Of a stretch of 56,106 bases of DNA, positions 24,245-32,026 are shown in pieces. The DNA comes from Nitrospira sp. UBA2083 (GTDB taxonomy: Bacteria > Nitrospirota > Nitrospiria > Nitrospirales > Nitrospiraceae). The position numbers and the translations under genes were made by a program. Position 1 is the first letter of the stretch, and every line of letters starts with the position of its first letter. The stretch is from assembly GCA_002331625.1 (NCBI GenBank), contig DCZN01000037.1, positions 214-56,319 of the forward strand, given 5' to 3'. A model generated the notes under the pieces. The model was not told where the DNA came from, searched no databases, and saw only the letters and a program-made list of their open reading frames with translations.

Positions 24245-24610
24245 ATGGTACAGGTCGATTTTCCCTATGGGTTCGATCGCCGAGGCCGCACGGCGGAAAC
24301 CGATGAGGCGGATCACATTCGTGACCTCATCCATCAAGTCTTGTTCACCAGCCCTGGTGAGCGGGTGATGCGGCCGACGTTCGGCAGTGGGTTGCTGCAA
24401 CTCGTCTTCGCGTCCAACAGCGATGTACTGGCGGCGACGACACAGGTGCTGGTGCAGGGCGCGTTGCAGCAGTGGCTGGGACAGCTGATCGTCGTCGAGT
24501 CGGTGCGGGTCGAGACGGAAGACGCCACGCTCCGCGTCACCGTGCAGTACGTGATCCGTCGAAGCATGGAACGGGTGACGGCCACGTTCGTCCAGGGAGG
24601 GGGGCTATGA
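24245..24610 (+). CDS. eCIS baseplate wedge protein, GPW/gp25 family
   Basis: The 121-residue protein shows the gp25 family core: HIRDLIHQVLFTSPGERVMR with the EPR-like loop as PGERVMRP, then TFGSGLLQLVFASNSD. It initiates sheath polymerisation on the baseplate in T4, T6SS and Pvc (Pvc9). It overlaps the next gene by 4 bp. Confidence 0.94.
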   Translation: MVQVDFPYGFDRRGRTAETDEADHIRDLIHQVLFTSPGERVMRPTFGSGLLQLVFASNSDVLAATTQVLVQGALQQWLGQLIVVESVRVETEDATLRVTVQYVIRRSMERVTATFVQGGGL

Positions 24611-27069
24611 CCTATTCCTGCTGTGATGAGGTGCGGCGAAAGAGGGTGGCCGAACGCCCAGGGTGGAACGGCATCGATTTTCTCGAAGTGGTGGATCATG
24701 CAGCGGCCTCCGAGACCGATCGGCAGCGGATTCTCGAGGTGCATTTCCTCAAGCCGGTGGGAACGCTTGCCCTGACGAACGAGCAGGTGCGGATCACGGG
24801 CGGCGTGCGGGTCGTGAATATCCAGGTCATAGACGCGACCGCCGGCACGGGAGAGAGGGCCCGCATTCTGAAGGTGACGGTCGACCGGCCCGGGGATTTT
24901 TCCATCTATACGTTGTGCTTGGTCGCGAGTGCGGAGAGTGACGAGGCGCCGCCGGGGGTCGACCCCCGGTTGGCCTCCATCGATTTTTCCTTCAAGGTCG
25001 AATGCCCCAGCCCCTTCGACTGTGCACCGCAATCTGTCTGTCCCATAGAACCGCAGGCTGCTCCGGATATCGACTATCTTGCGAAGGACTATGCGAGCTT
25101 TCGCCGCGTGATGCTGGATCGCCTGGCGATGCTGATGCCGCAGTGGAAGGAGCGAAACCCAGCTGATCTGGGTATCGCGCTCGTTGAGGCCTTGGCCTAC
25201 ACGGCCGATCAGTTGAGCTATCAGCAGGACGCCGTGGCGACGGAAGCGTACCTGGGAACGGCCCGCCGACGGATTTCGGTGCGACGCCACGCGCGCCTGA
25301 TGGACTATGTCATGAGCGAAGGGTGCAATGCGCGGACGTGGGTGCAACTCGAGGTGTCCGCGGACGTAGTCGGAGCTGATCCTGATCATCCGGCCATTCC
25401 GGCCGGGACGCGGTTCACTACGCAGATTGCCGGGGAACCGACCGTCATGGCCGATGACGCTCGTGTCGTCGAGAGGGCCTCCGTTATCTTCGAAGCCATC
25501 GAGCTGTTGCCGTCACTCTATGTGGACCATAATGAACTACGTTTCTATACGTGGAACGACCAGCGTTGTTGTTTGCTGAAGGGGGCGACAGCGGCGACCC
25601 TGGCCGGACACCATCCCAACCTGACAAAAGGCACCGTGCTCATTCTCGAGGAGATCCTTGGGTCGAAGACCGGGTTAGCAGCCGATGCAGATCCCACGCG
25701 TCGTCATCCCGTCAGGTTGGTATCCGACGGCGTGACAAGCATGGATTCGGTGATGGGCGAACCGATTACGGAGATCGTGTGGCACGACGAAGACGCCCTG
25801 CCGTTCCCGCTCTGCATCTCGGCATCCACGACGGCCGGCTATCGTGAGAAGGTCAGTGTCGCCCGAGGCAATGTGGTGCTGGCGGATCACGGCGTGACAC
25901 TCGCGGACGAGGGGCTCGGCACGGTGCCGGAGCCGTTCCTGTTCATGGCGCGTCCGGCCAACGTCGATCGTTGTGTCACCGCTACACCCGAACCGGTCAT
26001 GCCGCGGTTTCGTCCTCGTCTGGCGCGAGTTCCGCTCACCCATGCCGGGCCCTACGATCACACCATGGCGGCGCGTCCAGCCATGCACTGGTCGCTCCGG
26101 GACGTTCGTCCGGCCATTGCACTAACCGAACGATCCGAGAGGGGGGACAGGGCCTGGCAGGTGCGCGGCGATCTCCTGAACAGCGATCCGGACGCGGACC
26201 ATTTCGTAGCCGAGATCGACAACGACGGCGCGGCCATGCTTCGGTTCGGCGACGATGTCCATGGACGGCGCCCCGAACCGGGAACCCTGTTCATCGTGCG
26301 CTACCGGATCGGCAACGGGCGCTCGGGCAATATCGGAGCCGATTCGTTGGCGCATGTCGTCCTGAATCGTCCGGAGATCACCGTGGTGCGCAATCCATTG
26401 CCGGCGGTCGGAGGACAAGAGCCGGAATCGTTGGAAGATGCGCGGCAACGCGTGCCGGCGGCCTACCGGGTGCAAGAGCGGGCGGTTGCGCCGGCCGACT
26501 ACGCAGAGGTGACGGAGCGGCATCCCGATGTGCAACGTGCCGCGGCGACATTTCGCTGGACCGGCAGTTGGCACACGGTGTTCGTCACGGTCGATCGGGG
26601 TGGCAATGCGCCGATCACACAGGGATTTGAACACGACATCCGCGCGCATGTGGACCGCTATCGCATGGCGGGACATGATGTGGAAGTGGACGGGCCGCGG
26701 TTCGTCTCGCTGGAAATCCATGTGCACGTCTGCGTGGCGGAGGGGCATTTCCGGCGCGACATCGAACGTGAGTTGTACGATGTCTTCAGCAATCGCGACC
26801 TGTCCGACGAGCGTCGCGGTTTTTTCCATCCGGACGCTTGGACGTTCGGCCAGCCGGTCTATCTGAGCGCCGTCTATGCGGCCGCCCATGAGGTGACCGG
26901 CGTCGAATCGGTCGATGTCCAGACCTTTCAACGGCAGGGCGTGCCGGAGAGCTCCGGCTTGGCGGTCGGGCGGTTGGACATGGATCGATTGGAGATCGCG
27001 CGGCTCGATAACGATCGTAACTTCGTGGAGCACGGGCTTCTGACGATCCAGGTGGGAGGTGGGCAATGA
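24607..27069 (+). CDS. eCIS baseplate wedge protein, J-like, first (Pvc11 type)
   Basis: The 820-residue protein has the start of the putative baseplate assembly family, with IDYLAKDYASFRRVMLDRL and ALVEALAYTADQLSYQQDAV in the first third. Later it has a J-like core (RFGDDVHGRRPEPGTLF, RVQERAVAPADYAEVTERHP) and the end SAVYAAAHEVTGVESVDV. It corresponds to T4 gp6/Pvc11-type wedge proteins that form the iris around the hub. The open frame extends back to 24472, but ATG 24607 gives an ATGA overlap with the gp25 gene. Confidence 0.9.
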   Translation: MTYSCCDEVRRKRVAERPGWNGIDFLEVVDHAAASETDRQRILEVHFLKPVGTLALTNEQVRITGGVRVVNIQVIDATAGTGERARILKVTVDRPGDFSIYTLCLVASAESDEAPPGVDPRLASIDFSFKVECPSPFDCAPQSVCPIEPQAAPDIDYLAKDYASFRRVMLDRLAMLMPQWKERNPADLGIALVEALAYTADQLSYQQDAVATEAYLGTARRRISVRRHARLMDYVMSEGCNARTWVQLEVSADVVGADPDHPAIPAGTRFTTQIAGEPTVMADDARVVERASVIFEAIELLPSLYVDHNELRFYTWNDQRCCLLKGATAATLAGHHPNLTKGTVLILEEILGSKTGLAADADPTRRHPVRLVSDGVTSMDSVMGEPITEIVWHDEDALPFPLCISASTTAGYREKVSVARGNVVLADHGVTLADEGLGTVPEPFLFMARPANVDRCVTATPEPVMPRFRPRLARVPLTHAGPYDHTMAARPAMHWSLRDVRPAIALTERSERGDRAWQVRGDLLNSDPDADHFVAEIDNDGAAMLRFGDDVHGRRPEPGTLFIVRYRIGNGRSGNIGADSLAHVVLNRPEITVVRNPLPAVGGQEPESLEDARQRVPAAYRVQERAVAPADYAEVTERHPDVQRAAATFRWTGSWHTVFVTVDRGGNAPITQGFEHDIRAHVDRYRMAGHDVEVDGPRFVSLEIHVHVCVAEGHFRRDIERELYDVFSNRDLSDERRGFFHPDAWTFGQPVYLSAVYAAAHEVTGVESVDVQTFQRQGVPESSGLAVGRLDMDRLEIARLDNDRNFVEHGLLTIQVGGGQ

Positions 27070-29888
27070 CCCCCGGGTCTGCGAATCAGACCGATGCCTG
27101 CGGCTGTTGTGCCGGCAACGCGCCTGCCACGCCGATGGGTATCGTGAACCGGCCTGGCCTGACCGCGATAGCCTATCGTGTCGGCACCTATGCGACATTC
27201 CTGCAGAGCCTCCTGGCGCGGCTGTCCGATGGGCGTTGGCCGGCGCTTCGGCAATTGCGTACGCGAGATCAGGATGATTTCTCCGTGGCGCTCCTCGACG
27301 CCTGGGCCGTCGTCGGGGATATTCTTACGTTTTACCAAGAGCGCATTGCCAACGAATCCTACTTGTCCACCGCGACGGAACGGCGATCGATTCTGGAACA
27401 AGCGCGGCTGTTGGGGTACCAGCTCGGGCCTGGCGTCGCGGCGAGCACTCACCTAGCCTTCACGATGGAAGCGGCGCCGGGACAACCGACCCAGGCGGCG
27501 AAACCGATTACGCTGCCCGTCGGCACGAAGGTACAAAGTGTTCCTGGTCCGGATGAGCTTCCTCAGGTCTTCGAGACGAGTGAAGAAATCGAAGCCAGAG
27601 TCGAATGGAATGCCTTACAGCCTCGCCGTTCTAAGCCCCAGGTCCTCCAGATAGCAGATGGTCGTCTCTACCTGATCGAACCGGACAAGACCAAGACGGC
27701 GATTGAACATCTGTTTCTGTCGGGCACCAATACAGGCCTTCGAAAAGGCGATCTGCTGCTAATGGTGGGCAAGAATGAGCAGAGCGAAAGGGAGGCGCTC
27801 CCGCTTCGTATTCAAGAGATCGAGACCAATCATGAGGCATCATGGACTCGTGTGGTGTTCACGGTTCATACGGAAGGCACGCCGCCTACGAAACGGAACG
27901 CAACCTCTGTATCCAAGCCCGGGAAGCCACCCGTCATTGTCGATCCGGGTCTCGGTAAGGGGGGTGGTGTTCCGCTCAATGAACAAACTGTCCGCGACCT
28001 GCTCTTGGGAAAATCCTGGACCGAAGATGAGCTCTGGGCTCTTGCATGGACCTACAACTGGAATTTGAATCAGCTTCTCATCATCCTCGCCAAGCTTTCA
28101 CGCGAGATCCCACGATTAGATGCCGGCGAGGGAGTCTTTGCGCTTCGCACGAAAGTCGGCTTCTTCGGGCATAACGCTCCATACCATAAGAGCCTATTGG
28201 ATAAGGACAAGCTGCCATTGCACGAGAACGGATGGGATGGAGCCGAGGGGTGGCCGATCTGGAAAGACCAGATCACAGACGCATACTACGTGGATGCCGA
28301 TGTCTATCTGGAACATGCCATCCCCAGTCTGGTCGGAGACAGTTGGGCGGTGTTTGAATTGTCCTTTCGCACGGGTTCACTGCGTATGGTATTTGGGATT
28401 CAGCGAGTCAGCGAGTCTACTGTGATTGGATTTGGTCTAACCGGGAAGGCCACAGGGCTGACACTGACAGGGGTCGACGGAGTTCTGATCACGGATAGTG
28501 AGAAAGCAGAACTTGCCCAGTGGACTGTCCGCAAGAGCACGGCCTACGTGCAAGATGATCGGCTGGAGCTGGCTCCCTACCCGATCGAGGATCCCTTGCA
28601 GAGCGGTGAGATGGAGATCACGCTTGATCTCTGGGTGTCCGGGCTCCGCGTGGGGCAACAGGTGATGCTGACCGGGCAGCGGGCGGATGCCGCAGGTATC
28701 GAGGCGAGCGAGTTGCTGGCCTTGACCGGTGTCACACATGCCGAGGGGTATACCACCATTCGGTTTGACGCGGGCTTGACCTATACCTACATTCGTAGCA
28801 CGGTGCGCATCAACGCCAACGTCGCGGCAGCCACGCACGGGGAAACGGTGTCCGAACTGCTTGGCAGCGGGGACGCGACGATTCCCTACCAGCGATTTGT
28901 CCTCAGTCAAATGCCGCTGACCCACGTGAGCGCGAATACCGCCACGGGCTCTGTCTCGTCACTCAAGGTCCATGTGAATGACGTGTTGTGGGAGGAAGTG
29001 CCGTTCTTGTTCGGACACGGTCCGACGGACCGCATTTACGTGACGCAGCGCGATGATGAGGGGCGCACCACCATTCGTTTTGGCGACGGGCTGACCGGTG
29101 CCCGCCTGCCGACCGGCCAGAACAATGTGCGGGCGGAGTATCGAAAGGGAACCGGGCTCTCCGGTTTGGTGGATGCGGGGCAGATTAGTCAATTGCTGTC
29201 ACGGCCGCTTGGGTTGAAGGATGTGGCGAATCCAGCTGCGCCGCAGGGCGCTGAGGATCCGGAGACTCGGGACGGCGCACGCAAGAATGCCCCGCTGACC
29301 GTGTTGACGCTCGACCGAGCCGTGTCGCTGCAAGACTACGCCGACTTTGCCCGCACCTTCGCCGGCATCGCCAAGGCGCAGGCGGTATGGGTCTGGGACG
29401 GCCGTATCCGTCGCGTCTTCCTGACCGTCGCCGGGCCGGATGGGCAGGTGTTGGATGAGGCCGGCGCGGTGATCACGTCCCTCAAGGGCGCGCTGCGGGC
29501 CTACGGCGATCCGTTCGTGGCATTCACCATCAAGCCCTATCGGAAAGCTCTGTTTCAAATCCATGGCACGGTGATGGTTGATGGGGACCATGTTGCAGAG
29601 CGTGTGTTGACAGCGATCCATGAGGACCTGCGGCTGCGCTATGCCTTCGAGGCCCGTGAGTTTGGGCAGCCGGTGGCCTTGAGCCAGGTGGTGGCGGCGA
29701 TCCAGGCTGTGCCGGGGGTTGTGGCCGTCGATATTGACAAGTTCTATCGCACCAATGTGCCGGTTCCGGCGTTGCGTCCACGGCTGATCGCCGATCGCCC
29801 CGCCATGGGAGCCGACGGTCTGGTTGCGGCAGCGGAGTTGTTGCTTCTTGACGAACCTTCCTTGACGAACCTCACGGTGGCACTATGA
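27066..29888 (+). CDS. eCIS baseplate wedge protein, J-like, second (Pvc12 type)
   Basis: The 940-residue protein begins with a Cys-rich DACGCCAG and then NRPGLTAIAYRVGTYATFLQ. The segment VALLDAWAVVGDILTFYQER follows, as in the second putative baseplate protein of eCIS loci. A later J-like core has TTIRFGDGLTGARLPTGQNN and AVSLQDYADFARTFAGIAKA. It should pair with the preceding protein in each wedge. It overlaps both neighbours by 4 bp. Confidence 0.9.
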   Translation: MTPGSANQTDACGCCAGNAPATPMGIVNRPGLTAIAYRVGTYATFLQSLLARLSDGRWPALRQLRTRDQDDFSVALLDAWAVVGDILTFYQERIANESYLSTATERRSILEQARLLGYQLGPGVAASTHLAFTMEAAPGQPTQAAKPITLPVGTKVQSVPGPDELPQVFETSEEIEARVEWNALQPRRSKPQVLQIADGRLYLIEPDKTKTAIEHLFLSGTNTGLRKGDLLLMVGKNEQSEREALPLRIQEIETNHEASWTRVVFTVHTEGTPPTKRNATSVSKPGKPPVIVDPGLGKGGGVPLNEQTVRDLLLGKSWTEDELWALAWTYNWNLNQLLIILAKLSREIPRLDAGEGVFALRTKVGFFGHNAPYHKSLLDKDKLPLHENGWDGAEGWPIWKDQITDAYYVDADVYLEHAIPSLVGDSWAVFELSFRTGSLRMVFGIQRVSESTVIGFGLTGKATGLTLTGVDGVLITDSEKAELAQWTVRKSTAYVQDDRLELAPYPIEDPLQSGEMEITLDLWVSGLRVGQQVMLTGQRADAAGIEASELLALTGVTHAEGYTTIRFDAGLTYTYIRSTVRINANVAAATHGETVSELLGSGDATIPYQRFVLSQMPLTHVSANTATGSVSSLKVHVNDVLWEEVPFLFGHGPTDRIYVTQRDDEGRTTIRFGDGLTGARLPTGQNNVRAEYRKGTGLSGLVDAGQISQLLSRPLGLKDVANPAAPQGAEDPETRDGARKNAPLTVLTLDRAVSLQDYADFARTFAGIAKAQAVWVWDGRIRRVFLTVAGPDGQVLDEAGAVITSLKGALRAYGDPFVAFTIKPYRKALFQIHGTVMVDGDHVAERVLTAIHEDLRLRYAFEAREFGQPVALSQVVAAIQAVPGVVAVDIDKFYRTNVPVPALRPRLIADRPAMGADGLVAAAELLLLDEPSLTNLTVAL

Positions 29889-31975
29889 ACCAGGAAGCAG
29901 AACGACTGTACAATTTGCTGCCGGCGCTCTACCGGATCCGCGATGCACAGGAAGGAGCACCGCTCAAGGCTCTGTGCGCGGTGATCGCGGAAGACATCGC
30001 TGCGCTGCGCGAAAACCTCGATCAGCTCTACGACGACCAATTCATCGAGACCTGCGCCGACTGGGTTGCGCCCTACCTGGGACAGCTCGTCGGATATCGC
30101 ACGCTCCACGGCGTCACGGAGCGGACGCGCAGCGCGCGCGCGGAGGTCGCCAATACGATCGCCTACCGCCGCCGAAAAGGCACGGCGAGCGTGTTGGAGC
30201 AACTGGCGCGGGACGTCACCGGCTGGCACGCGCGCGCGGTGGAATTCTTCCAACTGCTCCAGACCAGCCAGTATATGAACCATCTCCGTCCAGAGAACCG
30301 TGTGACCGTCGAGCTGCGGGACTGGGAGGCGCTTGAACGTCGAGGCACGGCCTTCAATACGATCCCCCATTCGGTCGATGTGCGCCGCATCGAGACACAG
30401 CGTGGCCGGTACAATATTTCCAACGTTGGCCTCTTTTTGTGGCGGCTGGAGGCATTCTCCGTGACGGACTCGCGGGCGTTTCCTGTGGGCACTGGGCGGT
30501 TTCTCTTCAGTCCCCTTGGCCATCCGGTGCAGCTGGTGACCCGCCTGGAGAGCGAAACCGACATCACGCACCTTGCCGAGCGGATCAATGTTCCGGAGCC
30601 GATCAGCCGCCGAGTGCTGGACCGGTATCTTGCGCAGTATTATGGGCCTGGGCTCAGCCTGTTCGTGGAGGCAGATGGCATCGACACGTCCGTTGGGAAT
30701 GTCCACGTGTGCAACCTGTCCGACGACAACTCGGACTGGGCGCATTTGCCTGGGGAGGACGGGAAGATTGCCATCGATCCGGTGCTCGGTCGTCTGGCGT
30801 TTCCACCCGACCAACAACCACATGATGTGCGGGTGACGTATCACCATGCATTCAGCATGGCAATGGGTGGCGGGGAGTACGAACGGCTTGCAAGCTTTGC
30901 GTTGAGTGGCCATGCCGACAGGGTGACAGGAGGGCAGGGTCTCGAGGATGCGATTGCCGCCGCAGCCGGTGGCGGCATCGTCGAAATCGGTGATAGCGAT
31001 CGATATCAGGCCGAGGTCACGATCAGGGTCGATGCGGGCAGGCAGTTGGAGGTGCGGGCGGCGAACGAACGCCGTCCTGTGGTGGTACTGTCGCGGGACC
31101 TGGAGATTCACTTGCCATCCGGTGCACAACTCACACTCAACGGCCTCTTGATCACTGGAGGTCGGCTCACCATCCGGGCGGTCTCCGGCGCTGAAGAGAA
31201 CCCGCCAGTCTTGCGGTTGCGGCACTGCACATTGGTCCCGGGCATAGCGTTGGATCAGCTCGGCGATCCTGTCTCGCCGGAGGAACCTTCAATTGTCGTC
31301 GAAGCGGATGCCGATGTGACTTTGGAGATCGAGCATTGCATGATCGGCGGCATCCGATGTCCAGGCGGGGTGATAGCCGCCATCAGGAACTCGATCGTCG
31401 ATGCGACGTCGAGTGAAGGGGTTGCATTTTCTGGAGGCACATCCCACGAACCAGGAGGGGTGCTGACGCTTGAGAATGCCACCGTGATCGGACAGGTTCA
31501 CAGCGCCAGATTGGAGCTGGTGACAAACTCCATCATCATGGCCGCTCCCACAAGTCCGACGCGGCCTTCTGTGGTGTCGGATCAGAACCAGCAGGGATGT
31601 GTGCGATTCTCGTTTCTGCTGGCCGATTCCATCGTGCCCTCGCGCTATCGGTGTCAACCGGATCTGGCGGTGGAGGCGGCGCTGCTTGCGGCCGATCAGC
31701 CCCCCGGTCGTCTCAGTCCTCTTCAGCGACAGGCGGTGACGCGGACAACCACTAGCCGTATGCGGCCGGTGTTTACCAGCCTGCGATATGGCCAGCCCGG
31801 GTATGGTCAGTTGGCGCTGTCTTGCCCTGCTGAGATTCGAACGGGAGCCGATGATGCCTCCGAGCTGGGGGCATTTCATGATCTGTTCGCGCCACAGCGG
31901 GAAAACAATCTGCGGATCCGGGTCCAGGAATATCTGCGGTTCGGGTTAGAAGCAGGAATTTTTCATGCCAGCTAG
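29885..31975 (+). CDS. eCIS tail protein with phage tail protein I-like N-terminus and beta-helix-like C-terminus
   Basis: The 696-residue protein begins LYNLLPALYRIRDAQEG and continues CADWVAPYLGQLVGYRTLHG and RKGTASVLEQLARDVTGW. These are typical of phage tail protein I-related proteins in CIS baseplates. From about residue 350 it changes to short hydrophobic strands with regular turns (DLEIHLPSGAQLTLNGLLIT, VTLEIEHCMIGGI, VLTLENATVIGQV). This suggests a right-handed beta-helix like tailspikes. The N-terminus likely docks to the wedge; surface binding by the C-terminus is an inference. Confidence 0.82.
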   Translation: MNQEAERLYNLLPALYRIRDAQEGAPLKALCAVIAEDIAALRENLDQLYDDQFIETCADWVAPYLGQLVGYRTLHGVTERTRSARAEVANTIAYRRRKGTASVLEQLARDVTGWHARAVEFFQLLQTSQYMNHLRPENRVTVELRDWEALERRGTAFNTIPHSVDVRRIETQRGRYNISNVGLFLWRLEAFSVTDSRAFPVGTGRFLFSPLGHPVQLVTRLESETDITHLAERINVPEPISRRVLDRYLAQYYGPGLSLFVEADGIDTSVGNVHVCNLSDDNSDWAHLPGEDGKIAIDPVLGRLAFPPDQQPHDVRVTYHHAFSMAMGGGEYERLASFALSGHADRVTGGQGLEDAIAAAAGGGIVEIGDSDRYQAEVTIRVDAGRQLEVRAANERRPVVVLSRDLEIHLPSGAQLTLNGLLITGGRLTIRAVSGAEENPPVLRLRHCTLVPGIALDQLGDPVSPEEPSIVVEADADVTLEIEHCMIGGIRCPGGVIAAIRNSIVDATSSEGVAFSGGTSHEPGGVLTLENATVIGQVHSARLELVTNSIIMAAPTSPTRPSVVSDQNQQGCVRFSFLLADSIVPSRYRCQPDLAVEAALLAADQPPGRLSPLQRQAVTRTTTSRMRPVFTSLRYGQPGYGQLALSCPAEIRTGADDASELGAFHDLFAPQRENNLRIRVQEYLRFGLEAGIFHAS

Positions 31976-32026
31976 CCCGGTCGGCCTCATGGGAGGCCAC
32001 CGGCGTGATTCAGCAGGAGACATGTC

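Noticed and set aside
24334..27198. Two minus-strand frames of about 350 residues opposite the gp25 and first wedge genes
   Set aside because: No recognisable motifs; the plus strand carries unambiguous baseplate genes.
29744..31225. 493-residue open frame on the minus strand
   Set aside because: It is antisense to the tail protein gene, which has clear family motifs and fits the operon. Long antisense frames are expected at this GC content.
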